A DNA stretch of 64,000 nucleotides, from NCBI RefSeq assembly GCF_018598555.1, contig NZ_JAHEWN010000003.1, positions 186,001 through 250,000 of the forward strand. The letters run 5' to 3'. The translations under genes and the position numbers were made by a program. Positions 7,317 through 16,352 of the stretch are shown one piece after another. Source of the stretch: Curtobacterium aurantiacum. Lineage in GTDB: Bacteria; Actinomycetota; Actinomycetes; Actinomycetales; Microbacteriaceae. Position 1 is the stretch's first letter. Each line of letters begins with the position of its first letter. The notes under the pieces are model-generated. The model searched no databases. It was not told where the DNA came from and saw only the letters and a program-made list of their open reading frames with translations.

Positions 7317-9413
7317 CTAGAACCCCGGGATGAGACCGACCACGAGGTCGATCAGTTTGATGCCGATGAAGGGGACGACCACGCCGCCCAGCCCGTAGAC
7401 GAGCAGGTTGCGGCCGAGGATCGACGACGCTGCGGCCGCGCGGTACTTGACGCCGCGCAGGGACAGCGGGATGAGCGCAACGATGACGAGCGCGTTGAAG
7501 ATGACAGCCGACAGGATGGCGGACGACGGGCTGTGCAGCCCCATGATGTTGAGCGCCGCGAGCCCGGGGAAGGCCGCCTGGAACATCGCCGGGATGATCG
7601 CGAAGTACTTCGCGACGTCGTTGGCGATGGAGAAGGTGGTCAGGGCACCGCGGGTGATGAGCAGCTGCTTGCCGATGCGGACGACGTCGATGAGCTTGGT
7701 CGGGTCGGAGTCGAGGTCGACCATGTTGCCCGCCTCCTTCGCCGCCGTCGTGCCGGTGTTCATCGCGACGCCGACGTCCGCCTGCGCCAGGGCCGGGGCG
7801 TCATTGGTGCCGTCACCGGTCATGGCGACGAGGTTGCCGCCCTCCTGCTCGCGCTTGATGTAGGCGAGCTTGTCCTCCGGCGTGGCCTCGGCGAGGAAGT
7901 CGTCGACGCCGGCCTCGTGGGCGATGGCGGCAGCGGTGCGGGGGTTGTCGCCGGTGATCATCACCGTGCGGATGCCCATCGACCGGAGCTCGGCGAACCG
8001 CGACGCCATGCCGTCCTTCACGACGTCCTTCAGGTGCACGACACCGAGCAGCGTGACCGCGCCGGTCGAGGAGCGACGCCCGACGACGAGCGGGGTGCCG
8101 CCCTGATCGGAGATCTCCGCGACGGTCGCGTCGATGGCCGACACTACACCGGCTTCGGTGGTGTCCGCCCAGGCGAGCACTGCCGCAGCAGCGCCCTTCC
8201 GGATCTGCGACCCGTCCGGCAGGTCGAGACCGGACATGCGCGTCTGCGCCGTGAACGGCACCTCGACGGCTCCGTCCGGCAGGCCCACGGCGGCTCCGTC
8301 CTCGCGCGCCAGGTCGACGATCGAGCGTCCTTCCGGGGTGCTGTCGGCGGCACTCGACAGCGCCGCCGCCTCGAGCAGGTCGGCGGTCGTCACGCCCGGC
8401 ACCGGCACCACACGCGACGCCCGGCGGTTGCCGTAGGTGATCGTGCCGGTCTTGTCGAGCAGCAGCGTCGTGATGTCTCCGGCGGCCTCGACCGCGCGGC
8501 CCGACATCGCGAGCACGTTGTGCTGCACGAGCCGGTCCATGCCGGCGATGCCGATGGCGGAGAGCAGGGCCCCGATGGTGGTCGGGATGAGGCAGACGAG
8601 CAGGGCGATGAGCACCGGCACACTGACGGTCGCGCCGACGAGTCCCGCGATGGGCTGCATCGTCAGGCAGACGATCACGAACACGATCGAGAGCGAGGCG
8701 AGCAGGATGTTCAGCGCGATCTCGTTCGGGGTCTTCTGCCGTGCCGCGCCCTCGACCAGGCGGATCATCCGGTCGATGAAGGTCTCGCCCGGGGTCGAGG
8801 TGATGCGCACCACGATCCGGTCCGACAGCACCCGGGTGCCGCCGGTGACCGCACTGCGGTCACCGCCGGACTCGCGGATGACCGGCGCGGACTCACCCGT
8901 GACGGCCGACTCGTCGACCGACGCGATGCCGTCGATGACGTCGCCATCGCCGGGGATGACCTCGCCGGCGACGACCACGACCACGTCGCCCTTCGCCAGG
9001 TCGACGGACGCGACCTCCTCGGTCTCGTTGCCGGTCGCGGCCGCGTCGGTCGTCGCGAACCCGAGCACCCGGCGGGCGCTCGTGGTCGAGCGGGTCTTCC
9101 GCAGGGTGTCGGCCTGCGCCTTGCCGCGGCCCTCGGCGACCGACTCCGCCAGGTTGGCGAAGACGACGGTGAGCCAGAGCCACACGGCGATCGCGATGGT
9201 GAACGCGGACGGCTCGACGACGGCGGCCACCGTCGTCAGCGCCGCGCCGACCTCGACGATGAACATGACGGGGTTCCGCCACATGAGTCGCGGATCGAGT
9301 TTCCGCAGGGCTCCCGGGAGGCCCGCCACCAGTTGGCGGGGTCCGAATGCGGACGAGCGGGTGGCCGGCCTGGAGGCGGTGGTCGCCTCGTGCTCGGAGG
9401 TCACGATGGTCAT
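7317..9413 (-). CDS. kdpB: K+-transporting P-type ATPase catalytic subunit B
   Basis: 698 residues. P-type ATPase signatures: phosphorylated Asp in [15 protein letters not shown] in the actuator ([12 protein letters not shown]), and [20 protein letters not shown] in the P domain. The start ATG at 9413 overlaps the kdpA stop (ATGA), excluding the much longer in-frame reading that runs antiparallel through kdpA in another frame. It hydrolyses ATP to drive K+ uptake through KdpA. Confidence 0.96.
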   Translation of the reverse strand: MTIVTSEHEATTASRPATRSSAFGPRQLVAGLPGALRKLDPRLMWRNPVMFIVEVGAALTTVAAVVEPSAFTIAIAVWLWLTVVFANLAESVAEGRGKAQADTLRKTRSTTSARRVLGFATTDAAATGNETEEVASVDLAKGDVVVVVAGEVIPGDGDVIDGIASVDESAVTGESAPVIRESGGDRSAVTGGTRVLSDRIVVRITSTPGETFIDRMIRLVEGAARQKTPNEIALNILLASLSIVFVIVCLTMQPIAGLVGATVSVPVLIALLVCLIPTTIGALLSAIGIAGMDRLVQHNVLAMSGRAVEAAGDITTLLLDKTGTITYGNRRASRVVPVPGVTTADLLEAAALSSAADSTPEGRSIVDLAREDGAAVGLPDGAVEVPFTAQTRMSGLDLPDGSQIRKGAAAAVLAWADTTEAGVVSAIDATVAEISDQGGTPLVVGRRSSTGAVTLLGVVHLKDVVKDGMASRFAELRSMGIRTVMITGDNPRTAAAIAHEAGVDDFLAEATPEDKLAYIKREQEGGNLVAMTGDGTNDAPALAQADVGVAMNTGTTAAKEAGNMVDLDSDPTKLIDVVRIGKQLLITRGALTTFSIANDVAKYFAIIPAMFQAAFPGLAALNIMGLHSPSSAILSAVIFNALVIVALIPLSLRGVKYRAAAASSILGRNLLVYGLGGVVVPFIGIKLIDLVVGLIPGF

Positions 9414-11092
9414 GACAGTCCTTCTGCGAGCGGACCCAGTGCGAGCACCGGGAAGTAGGTGAGTGCGGTGACGATGACGGCGACGCCGCCGAGCAGCCCG
9501 ATGAAGAGCGGGCGGTGGGTGGGCAGCGTGCCGACGGTCTCGGGCACCCGGTCCTGGGCGGCGAGGGACCCGGCGAGCGCCAGGACGAACACCATCGGCA
9601 GGAAGCGACCGAGCAGCATCACGACACCGAGCGCGGAGTTCATCCACGTCGTGTTCGCGGTGAGCCCGCCGAAGGCCGACCCGTTGTTGTTCGCGCCCGA
9701 GGTGAAGGCGTAGAGCAACTCGGACAACCCGTGGTTGCCGGGGTTGAAGATCGACGTCCCGAGCACCTGTTCGCGGACCCCGGGGATCACGAGCGAGAGG
9801 GCGGTGGCGAGGAGCACGAGCGTCGGCGTGACGAGGATGTACAGCGCCGCGAACGTCATCTCCTTGGCGCGGATCTTCTTGCCGAGGTACTCCGGGGTGC
9901 GACCGACCAGCAGGCCGCCGATGAACACCGTGATGACGGCGAGCACGAGCATGCCGTACAGGCCGGAGCCGACGCCGCCGGGGGTGACCTCGCCGAGCAT
10001 CATGTTGAGCATCGCCATCATCCCGCCGATCGGCGTGAAGCTGTCGAACATGCCGTTCACCGCACCGGTCGAGGTGGCGGTCGACGTCGTCCCGAAGAGC
10101 GTCGTGCCGAGGATCCCGAAACGGGTCTCCTTGCCCTCCATCGCGGCGCCCGCGGCGTGCGTGGCGACACCGGCTCCGCCGAGTTCGGCGATCGACATGA
10201 CCGAGAGCGACACGAGGAAGATCGCGCCCATCACGGCGAGGATCGCGTAGCCCTGGCGGTCGTCGCCGACCAGGCGGCCGAAGGTGCGCGGCAGCGAGAA
10301 CGGGATGACGAGCATCAGGAAGATCTCGACGAGGTTCGTCCACGCCTGCGGGTTCTCGAACGGGTGCGCCGAGTTCGCGTTGAAGTAGCCGCCACCGTTC
10401 GTGCCGAGTTCCTTGATCGCCTCCTGCGAGGCGACGAACCCGTCCGGGATGTGCTGCGTTCCGCCGATGAGCGTGGTGACGTCGGTGCCGCTCCCCCACG
10501 ACTGGACGACCCCGCCGGCGACGAGCACGATCGCGAAGACGAACGCCCCCGGCAGCAGCAGCCGGCCGACGCCGCGGACGACGTCCACCCAGACGTTGCC
10601 GAGCGTGCCGGACTTCCGACGGGCGAACCCGCGCACCAGGGCCACGGCGACCGCGAGCCCGACGGCGGCGGACAGGAAGTTCTGCACCGCGAGCCCGGCC
10701 ATCTGCACCGCGTAGCCGACGGTGGCCTCGGGCGAGTAGGACTGCCAGTTCGTGTTCGCGACGAACGACGCCGCGGTGTTGAACGCGAGCGAGGGTCCGA
10801 CGGCCGGCAGCCCGAGGTCGCCGGGCAGGACGACCTGGATGCGCTGCAGCAGGTAGACGAGCAGGAGCCCGGCGACGCTGAAGAGCAGCACGCCGCGCAG
10901 GTACACGGGCCAGGACTGCTCGGCGTCGGGGTCGACCCCGATCAGGCGGTAGACCCCGCGCTCGACGCGGTTGTGCCGGACGGGCGTGAAGACCTTCGCC
11001 ATCCAGTCGCCGACGGGTCGGTAGGCGACGACGAGCAGCAGGACGAGGGTGGCGACCTGGGCGATGCCCGCACAGACGTCCGCGGCGCCCAC
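9410..11092 (-). CDS. kdpA: K+-transporting ATPase channel subunit A
   Basis: 560 residues, a polytopic membrane protein with the four pore-loop segments of Kdp[48 protein letters not shown] and [10 protein letters not shown]. It selects and conducts K+. The adjacent kdpF stop and the kdpA start share bases at 11092, and the kdpB start overlaps its stop, so the operon is tightly coupled. Confidence 0.96.
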   Translation of the reverse strand: MGAADVCAGIAQVATLVLLLVVAYRPVGDWMAKVFTPVRHNRVERGVYRLIGVDPDAEQSWPVYLRGVLLFSVAGLLLVYLLQRIQVVLPGDLGLPAVGPSLAFNTAASFVANTNWQSYSPEATVGYAVQMAGLAVQNFLSAAVGLAVAVALVRGFARRKSGTLGNVWVDVVRGVGRLLLPGAFVFAIVLVAGGVVQSWGSGTDVTTLIGGTQHIPDGFVASQEAIKELGTNGGGYFNANSAHPFENPQAWTNLVEIFLMLVIPFSLPRTFGRLVGDDRQGYAILAVMGAIFLVSLSVMSIAELGGAGVATHAAGAAMEGKETRFGILGTTLFGTTSTATSTGAVNGMFDSFTPIGGMMAMLNMMLGEVTPGGVGSGLYGMLVLAVITVFIGGLLVGRTPEYLGKKIRAKEMTFAALYILVTPTLVLLATALSLVIPGVREQVLGTSIFNPGNHGLSELLYAFTSGANNNGSAFGGLTANTTWMNSALGVVMLLGRFLPMVFVLALAGSLAAQDRVPETVGTLPTHRPLFIGLLGGVAVIVTALTYFPVLALGPLAEGLS

Positions 11093-11181
11093 TAGAAGCG
11101 CTCCGGACGCACGAGCGCCCAGACGAGGTACACGACTGCGGCGACACCGAGGACGGCGGCCGCGATGGTGATGCCGATCAC
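11092..11181 (-). CDS. kdpF: K+-transporting ATPase small subunit F
   Basis: 29 residues from a GTG at 11181 preceded by GGGGGTGGA: one hydrophobic helix ending [11 protein letters not shown], the canonical KdpF C-terminus (usually FPERF). It is a lipid-like stabiliser of the KdpFABC complex. Its GTG overlaps the stop of the next upstream small ORF (GTGA at 11178-11181). Confidence 0.9.
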   Translation of the reverse strand: MIGITIAAAVLGVAAVVYLVWALVRPERF

Positions 11182-11261
11182 AGCCGTTCCACCCCCTTGG
11201 CGATCAGTGCCACCACGCCGAACACGGCGAGGACACCGGCGACGACGAACACGTCGAACAC
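11178..11261 (-). CDS. 27-residue membrane peptide leading the kdp operon
   Basis: From a GTG at 11261 with GGAG seven bases upstream, this small frame encodes one hydrophobic helix ([18 protein letters not shown]) ending in the positively charged tail LIAKGVERL. Its stop overlaps the kdpF start by four bases, a coupling repeated through the rest of the operon, which argues that it is translated. It does not match KdpF itself. The function is unknown; it may be an additional small subunit or a coupling leader. Confidence 0.65.
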   Translation of the reverse strand: MFDVFVVAGVLAVFGVVALIAKGVERL

Positions 11262-11285
11262 GAGGGACTCCAGAAGGTCTGCGGT

Positions 11286-11415
11286 GTCCGCGCCGGGTGA
11301 CGCGGACCGGCACCACTTGTGGTGCCGAACCGATGTTGGGTCCTGCGCCGGGCCTCCAGACCGCTCCTAACGGATCCCTGACGCCGCCCTGGCGGACGCA
11401 TGCACGCTCCTAACG
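11286..11415 (-). promoter_or_regulatory. structured 5' leader/promoter region of the kdp operon
   Basis: The minus-strand leader holds three hairpins: GTCCGCG/CGCGGAC (11286-11307), CGGCACCA/TGGTGCCG around a four-base loop (11308-11327), and CCGCC/GGCGG (11384-11395). Two identical CGTTAGGAGCG boxes lie 43 bases apart (11362-11372 and 11405-11415; read CGCTCCTAACG on the plus strand), roughly four helical turns. The boxes are candidate KdpE sites; the hairpins could form an attenuator or riboswitch-like leader. No known riboswitch consensus was recognised. Confidence 0.5.
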
Positions 11416-11429
11416 CCTGTGGAGAGCGC

Positions 11430-11459
11430 TCGATCCCGTGACGCGGATCCTGGTAGAGT
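11430..11459 (+). promoter_or_regulatory. possible promoter of the Abi_2 leader RNA, locus 1
   Basis: TAGAGT (11454-11459) is a fair -10 element with a weak TCGATC (11430-11435) 18 bases upstream. It would start a transcript about 6 bases before the hairpin at 11472. The equivalent promoter at locus 2 is clearer. Confidence 0.35.
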
Positions 11460-11465
11460 TTCGGC

Positions 11466-11515
11466 ATCACGATCGGCCCGCTCGCCTCACGGCTCGGGCC
11501 GATTTTCTTGTCTCG
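11466..11515 (+). ncRNA. candidate hairpin leader RNA of the Abi_2 gene, locus 1
   Basis: ATCGGCCCG (11472-11480) and CGGGCCGAT (11495-11503) form a perfect 9-bp stem with a 14-base loop, followed by TTTTCTTG, so it can act as an intrinsic terminator and make a short RNA. The gene start follows at 11525. A comparable hairpin precedes the second Abi-like gene (44429-44466), also followed by CGATT. Conserved RNAs upstream of Abi_2/AbiF genes have been described, and this may be one; the match was not tested. Confidence 0.4.
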
Positions 11516-11524
11516 GGGGGGCGC

Positions 11525-12511
11525 ATGGAGTACGTGAAGCCGTGGCTCTCGATCGGTGAGCAGATCGAGAAGCTGGCTTCCAAGGGAGTCCGCATCGGTG
11601 ATCGGGGCGTCGCGGGCTCGGTGCTGCGCGAAGTCGGCTACTACCGCCTCACCGGATACCTCTATCCCTTCCGTGAATCCTCGTTCGAGATCGACGACGA
11701 CGACGGCCGTCGGCGCATCGAGGTCCAGGACCGGTACCGGGCAGGGACGGAACTCGCCGCAGCCGAAGCGCTCATCGTCTTCGATCGGAGTCTCCGGCTC
11801 CTGGTGATCGAAGGTGTCGAGCGGATCGAGGTGGCCGTTCGGACCCAGGTAGGCCACGTCCTCGGGGAGCACGCCCCCTTCGCCCATGAAGACGTGTCGC
11901 TCTTCACCGAGGCGTTCACCGCGCACCGGGCCGATGCGTCCGATGGCTCCAGCCCGCACACTGCTTGGCTGCAGCGCGTCCGCGAACGGCAGGATTCCTC
12001 GGATGAATCGTTCGTTGCCCACTTCCGCACCAAGTACGACGACCGGATGCCCATCTGGGCGCTCACCGAAATCCTCGAGCTGGGACACCTCGCTCGGCTG
12101 TACGGCGGACTCCGTAACGACGTCGCCACCCGGATCGCCCGAGAGTTCGGCGTCCCGACCAAGAAGACGATGCTGAGCTGGCTCGCCTCGGTCAACTACG
12201 TCCGGAACGTCGCAGCACACCATGCGCGTCTGTTCAACCGGAAGTTGGTCGTGGTCCCGAAACGGCCGAGGTCCGGTGCTGTACCGCTCCTCGCACATCT
12301 CTCGGGAACCGATGCGCCGAAGCAGTTCGGTGTCTACAACACCATGGCGGTGATGGCCTACCTCCTCAGGTCGATCCCGTCCGACCACGACTGGGCCGAG
12401 CGCGTGGCCGCTCTCCTCGGGGCCTTCCCGAGCAACGAACACGTCGATCTCTCGTCGATGGGTGTCGGTGCCGGTTGGCTGGACCACGCGCTCTGGACCG
12501 GTCGCCACTGA
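11525..12511 (+). CDS. Abi_2/AbiF-type HEPN protein, putative abortive-infection toxin
   Basis: 328 residues. The N-terminus KPWLSIGEQIEKLASKGV and the VGYYRLTGYLYPFR motif (about 38-50) are characteristic of the Abi_2 (AbiD/AbiF) family. Near the C-terminus YVRNVAAHHARLFNR contains the HEPN ribonuclease motif R-x4-H (R227...H232). A second R-x4-H (R106...H111) is in the N-terminal helices. HEPN proteins of this family are thought to be RNases that arrest growth on phage infection and are related to the ancestor of Cas13. The ATG at 11525 has a G-rich RBS; a longer frame would run through the hairpin. The stop abuts that of the WYL gene with no spacer. Confidence 0.85.
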   Translation: MEYVKPWLSIGEQIEKLASKGVRIGDRGVAGSVLREVGYYRLTGYLYPFRESSFEIDDDDGRRRIEVQDRYRAGTELAAAEALIVFDRSLRLLVIEGVERIEVAVRTQVGHVLGEHAPFAHEDVSLFTEAFTAHRADASDGSSPHTAWLQRVRERQDSSDESFVAHFRTKYDDRMPIWALTEILELGHLARLYGGLRNDVATRIAREFGVPTKKTMLSWLASVNYVRNVAAHHARLFNRKLVVVPKRPRSGAVPLLAHLSGTDAPKQFGVYNTMAVMAYLLRSIPSDHDWAERVAALLGAFPSNEHVDLSSMGVGAGWLDHALWTGRH

Positions 12512-13477
12512 TCACGCTGGTCCCCGCGTGCCGGCCGAGCGCAACCGGTCGACGAGGTCGGCCACGGCCTCGACGAGCTCGTCCGGACCCACGACGACGA
12601 AGTCGACCGCAAGTCCCGCGACCACGCCGGCGAGCCCATCCCACGACCACGATCCGAGGGTGACGCTGACCCAGTCGTCCTCGAGCGGCTCGACCACGGC
12701 GTCCTCGGGCAGGTACGGCGCGATCCGCCGCGCATCGCCCGCCGTCGTGGTCACCGAACCGGTGCACGGCCACACGTCGTCGACCGCCGACCCCTTGAAC
12801 CGCGCGGACACGAACGCGGCCGCATCGCCACCGGGGATCGGTCGCGGCGTGAAGGGGACACGGGTGCGCATCCGCGGCGTGATCCGGTCGATGCGGTGGG
12901 TGCGCCAGTCGTCGCGGTCGGCATCCCAGTCGAGCAGGTACCAGCGACCGTTCCGGGCGACGACGGCGTGCGGTTCCACCCGGCGCGGGGTCTCGTCCTC
13001 GCCGTAGCCGAAGCGGAACACCTCCTGCAGGTGGACGGCCTCGCTCACCGCCACCAGGACGTCAGGGTCGGTCGTGGTCCGGCTCGTCGCGGTCACGGCC
13101 TGCACCGCGTCGACCCGGGACCGCAGCCGCGCGGGCATCACCTGCCGGACGGTCGCCAGGGCGCGGGCTGCCGACTCGGCGACGTCCGCCCCCGAGGCCG
13201 GCGCCACGGCGAGCGCCAGGGCGATCGCCACCGCCTGGTCGTCGTCGAAGAGCAGCGGGGGCAGGTCGGAGCCCGCCTCGAGCCGGTAGCCGCCAGCGGG
13301 CCCGCGGAGCGCCTCGACCCGGTACCCGAGCCCGCGGAGCCGATCGACGTCGCGGCGGACGGTGCGGGGACTCACCTCGAGCCGCCCGGCGAGTTCGTCG
13401 CCCGGCCAGTCGCGGTGCACCTGGAGCAGGGAGAGCAGCGCGAGCATCCGTGCGGAGGGTCCGGCCATGGCGTCCAT
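12512..13477 (-). CDS. YafY-like WYL-domain transcriptional regulator
   Basis: About 321 residues. A DeoR-like N-terminal HTH (ARMLALLSLLQVHRDWPGDE, then VSPRTVRRDVDRLRGLGY) is followed by the WYL region: NGRWYLLDWDADRDDWRTHR and IDRITPRMRTRV. The C-terminal WCX extension is present. It is divergent from a VOC protein 53 bases away, a common actinobacterial arrangement, so it probably represses that gene. MAGPSARML at 13468 is an alternative start. It is convergent with the Abi_2 gene; both stops abut. Confidence 0.88.
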   Translation of the reverse strand: MDAMAGPSARMLALLSLLQVHRDWPGDELAGRLEVSPRTVRRDVDRLRGLGYRVEALRGPAGGYRLEAGSDLPPLLFDDDQAVAIALALAVAPASGADVAESAARALATVRQVMPARLRSRVDAVQAVTATSRTTTDPDVLVAVSEAVHLQEVFRFGYGEDETPRRVEPHAVVARNGRWYLLDWDADRDDWRTHRIDRITPRMRTRVPFTPRPIPGGDAAAFVSARFKGSAVDDVWPCTGSVTTTAGDARRIAPYLPEDAVVEPLEDDWVSVTLGSWSWDGLAGVVAGLAVDFVVVGPDELVEAVADLVDRLRSAGTRGPA

Positions 13478-13530
13478 CTTCGTCCGAGAAGCGGACACGA
13501 CCTGACCGCATTGCCCGACATCCTCGTCCC

Positions 13531-13950
13531 ATGAGCATCGAAACGACAACCCACCTCAACTTCGACGGCGACGCCCGCGCGGCGCTCGACTTCTACGCAT
13601 CGGTCTTCGGCGGCGAGGTCACCGTCGCCACATACGGCCAGATGGGTGCCCTGGACGACCCGGCCTGGGCGGACCGGATCGTGTTCGGTCAGGTCTCCAC
13701 GGCCGCCGGCTTCCGCGTCATGGCCTTCGACGTCTGGCCCGGGCAGCCCTACGACCAGGGATCGAACGCCTTCTACGTGTTCGTGCACGGCGACGACACC
13801 GCCGAGATCGAGCGGTACTGGGCCGCACTGTCCGACGGCGCCGAGGTCCGGCAGCCCCTGGAGCCCTCGGCCTGGGCGCCGTTGGCCGGGCAGCTGCGCG
13901 ACCGCTTCGGCGTGGTCTGGCAGCTCGACGTCGCCCCGGCTGGCGACTAG
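13531..13950 (+). CDS. VOC-family (PhnB/glyoxalase-like) protein
   Basis: 139 residues with two beta-alpha-beta-beta-beta modules of the vicinal oxygen chelate fold: HLNFDGDARAALDFYASVFG at the start, then GSNAFYVFVHGDDTAEIERY and LRDRFGVVWQLDV at the end. The final DRFGV.W element is typical of the PhnB/3-demethylubiquinone-like subgroup. Substrate unknown; probably small-molecule binding or detoxification. Divergent from the WYL regulator. Confidence 0.85.
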   Translation: MSIETTTHLNFDGDARAALDFYASVFGGEVTVATYGQMGALDDPAWADRIVFGQVSTAAGFRVMAFDVWPGQPYDQGSNAFYVFVHGDDTAEIERYWAALSDGAEVRQPLEPSAWAPLAGQLRDRFGVVWQLDVAPAGD

Positions 13951-13969
13951 TCGGTCCCGGCGGCCGCGG

Positions 13970-14782
13970 TCAGCGGGTCGGCGTCCACGTCGACACGGTC
14001 ACCGCGGCCGTCACCGTCGCCGGCTCGAACACGGTGTCCGCTGCGACGTGGTGGTGGCTCGGCCCCATGTGCACCACGTCGTGGACGTCCTCCGCCGACA
14101 GCTCCATGGTCCACGTCAGGTCCTCGGAGGACCGCAGCGTGAACGACGGCGTCAGGGAGTCGTGCAGCCGGCGCTCCTTCTCCGGGTCCACGCTGATCGT
14201 CGCCTCGGCGAGCTCCGCCAGGTGGCCGGTCCGCGGGGTCACCACCGCGAGCACGCCGTCCGGGTGCAGGACGCGGGCGTACTCCGTCTGGTTGCGGGGT
14301 GCGAAGACGTCGAGCAGGACGGCGGCAGCGCCGTCGACGACCGGGAGGCGCTCGGTCACGTCCCCGACGACGGCCCCCACACGCTCGTGGACGCGTGCCG
14401 CACGCCGGATCGCGACGGCCGACAAGTCCAACGCGACCCCGAGCCTCCCGGCCGCCGCGCGCAGCGCATGCGCCAGGTAGGTCCCCGGGCCCGAACCGAC
14501 ATCGAGCACGATGCCGGGCGCGGTGGCGTCCGCGACGATCGCGGCGAGCGCCCGCTCGACGGGCGCGTAGTGCCCGCGCCCCAGGAACCGCAGCCGCGCG
14601 TCAACCATCTCCGGGGTGTCCGCGGTGAGTGCGCGCCGCTTCGCGGGCAGGAGCGTCAGGTGGCCCTGCTTCGCCTCGTCGAACCGGTGACCGTTCGGGC
14701 AGCCGACCTGGCCGCCGTCGACGCGGCCGAGGGGCTCGGCGCACACAGGGCAGGCGAGCATCGGCAGCAGGTCGTCACGCAC
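13970..14782 (-). CDS. RlmA/TlrB-like 23S rRNA (guanine-N1) methyltransferase
   Basis: 270 residues from a GTG at 14782. The N-terminal zinc finger CPVC...CPNGHRFD (about 11-35) and following QGHLTLLPAKRR are hallmarks of RlmA-type enzymes. The SAM-binding motif I is VLDVGSGPGTYL. It methylates N1 of a guanine in helix 35 of 23S rRNA; TlrB-type members confer macrolide tolerance. Which position is modified cannot be read here. Divergent from the SDR pseudogene 34 bases away. Confidence 0.85.
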   Translation of the reverse strand: MRDDLLPMLACPVCAEPLGRVDGGQVGCPNGHRFDEAKQGHLTLLPAKRRALTADTPEMVDARLRFLGRGHYAPVERALAAIVADATAPGIVLDVGSGPGTYLAHALRAAAGRLGVALDLSAVAIRRAARVHERVGAVVGDVTERLPVVDGAAAVLLDVFAPRNQTEYARVLHPDGVLAVVTPRTGHLAELAEATISVDPEKERRLHDSLTPSFTLRSSEDLTWTMELSAEDVHDVVHMGPSHHHVAADTVFEPATVTAAVTVSTWTPTR

Positions 14783-14816
14783 CGGCCCAGCGTACGGGCC
14801 TCGGTAGCCTGACCGG

Positions 14817-15631
14817 ATGTCGCTGCAGCAGCTCTTCGGCCTCGACGGCCGCACCGCACTCGTGACGGGAGGCAGCTCCGGCATCGGTCGAGCGATCGCC
14901 ACCGCACTCGCCGATGCGGGTGCCCGCGTCCTCGTCGCCGCCCGGACGTCCGCGACCATCGACACCACCGTCGCCGGCATCCGCCAGACGGGCCGCTCGG
15001 CTGAGGGCATCGTCGCGGACCTCTCCTCCCGCGCTGGCGCACACGCACTCGCGGACGCCGCCGGAGACGTCGACGTGCTGGTGAACTCCGCCGGGATCAA
15101 CCTGCGGCCGCCGATGCCGGAACTCGACGAGGCCACCTGGGACGCCACGATGGCCGTCAACCTCGACGCACCGTTCGTGCTCGGGCAGCGGCTCGCACCC
15201 GGCATGGCGGCACGTGGGTACGGGCGGATCGTGTCGATCAGTTCACAGCAGGCCCACCGCCCCTTCGCCGCCAGCGGCGCGTACGGGGTCTCCAAGGCCG
15301 GTCGGGGCCCCGCCGCCGGTTCCGGACCGACGCGCCAGCGGCGGGCTGGCCGTGCCGGTGGGGAGAGGCGCTGGCCCGGTCCCAGGCAGAGGCCTGGTCC
15401 GCGCAGGGGATCACCTCCAACGTCCTCGTCCCCGGTTTCGTGCGCACCCCACTCAACGAGCGTCTCGGGTCCGACCCGGCGACGGTCGCGGCCCTCGCCG
15501 CGCGGACGCTGGTCGGGCGGAACGGGCTCGCGTCGGACTTCGCCGCGGCGGCGGTGTTCCTCGCCGGACCCGGGTCGGCCTACGTCACCGGACAGGCCAT
15601 CGCGGTGGACGGGGGGTTCTCCGTCCACTGA
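14817..15631 (+). pseudogene. short-chain dehydrogenase/reductase, frameshifted by an insertion of about 59 bases
   Basis: Frame 1 from 14817 carries a complete SDR N-terminus: TGGSSGIG (17-24), NSAG (90-93), the catalytic Ser in SISSQQ and YGVSK (156-160). Just after SKAG the frame turns into Arg/Pro-rich nonsense. SDR homology resumes in another frame at about 15362 (EALARSQAEAWSAQGI, then VLVPGFVRTPL) and ends VTGQAIAVDGGFSVH at 15631. In intact SDRs only about two codons separate these blocks, so roughly 59 extra bases (about 15304-15364) were inserted, shifting the frame. The inserted stretch resembles the core of the 106-bp element at 48517 and 60333. Confidence 0.8.
15304..15364. mobile_element. 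small insertion inside the SDR gene, related to the 106-bp element
   Basis: The insert contains GCCGGTTCCGG, then CGCGCCAGCGG, then GGCCGTGCC at exactly the spacings seen in the 106-bp element (16 bases between the first two starts, 6 between the last two blocks). It also forms an 8-bp stem CCCGCCGC/GCGGCGGG. The 12-bp terminal repeats of the element are absent. Boundaries are approximate. No target duplication was identified. Confidence 0.5.
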
Positions 15632-15680
15632 CCTCGAGGTGCGCCGACGGCAGGGTGCTGCGCGGCAGTACGGTCAGGAC

Positions 15681-16301
15681 ATGGCAGTCATCGAGCAGGC
15701 AACGCTCCGCCCCTCCAAGGCCGAGGCGCTCGCCGCCTGGCTCCCCGACCAGGCGTGGAGCGGCGTCGTCGCAGGAGCCGCGCTCGAGATCGTCGGGCAG
15801 TTCCGCTTCGACGACCCCGCCGGCGAGGTCGGCATCGAGGTGCTGCTCGTCCGCACCGAGGACGGCCGGGTCCTGCAGGCGCCACTGACCTACCGGGATG
15901 CACCACTGCCCGGCGCCGACGCGTTCCTGGTCACCGAGATGGACCACTCCGTGCTGGGACGACGGTGGGTGTACGACGCCGTGGTCGATCCGGTCCACGC
16001 CGACGTCCTGCGCCGCGCGATCGTCACCGGCGGGCACGAAGCCGAGCTCGAACTGGCGAACGGTGCCGGACGGCGGTCGAAGGACGCCTGGGCCCACGGC
16101 AGCGGCTCCGCTCCGGACTCCCACACCGTCACCTCGGTGCGAGCGACCACTGCGGATGCGGTGACCTCGATCGCGACCGACCACGGCACGATCGTCGTCG
16201 CACGGGTCGTCGGCACGGCCCTGCCCGAGGGCGAGACGCTCATCGGTACGTGGGCCGACCGCTCCGAGGTGCTCGCCGTCCTGGTGCCCGACCGCGCCTG
16301 A
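15681..16301 (+). CDS. maltokinase N-terminal cap-like domain protein
   Basis: 206 residues. MAVIEQATLRPSKAEALAAW followed by an acidic/aromatic-poor beta-rich region, LLVRTEDGRVLQAPLTYRD and MDHSVLGRRWVYDAV match the stand-alone cap-like domain found at the N-terminus of maltokinase (Pep2/Mak). As a free protein its role is uncharacterised; a part in glucan or trehalose metabolism is only suggested. The frame is continuous with the broken SDR frame, but an ATG at 15681 begins this separate protein. Confidence 0.75.
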   Translation: MAVIEQATLRPSKAEALAAWLPDQAWSGVVAGAALEIVGQFRFDDPAGEVGIEVLLVRTEDGRVLQAPLTYRDAPLPGADAFLVTEMDHSVLGRRWVYDAVVDPVHADVLRRAIVTGGHEAELELANGAGRRSKDAWAHGSGSAPDSHTVTSVRATTADAVTSIATDHGTIVVARVVGTALPEGETLIGTWADRSEVLAVLVPDRA

Positions 16302-16352
16302 GGTACTGGCAGGGCCTGCCTGTGCCGGGGTTCGGCTGGCAGGATCGACGGC

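Noticed and set aside
7317..11147. One very long minus-strand frame covering kdpB and kdpA
   Set aside because: kdpB is in this frame only to 9413; upstream of that the frame is an out-of-phase reading of kdpA. The kdpA protein with all four pore motifs lies in a different frame.
12512..13477. WYL protein as regulator of the Abi_2 gene in a defence system
   Set aside because: WYL proteins can control defence loci, but here the gene is convergent with Abi_2 and divergent from a VOC gene, the usual YafY-VOC pairing.
14817..16301. A single 494-residue fusion of SDR and maltokinase-cap domain
   Set aside because: The middle 150 residues are Arg/Pro-rich nonsense caused by the insertion; the SDR C-terminus is in another frame and the cap protein has its own ATG at 15681.
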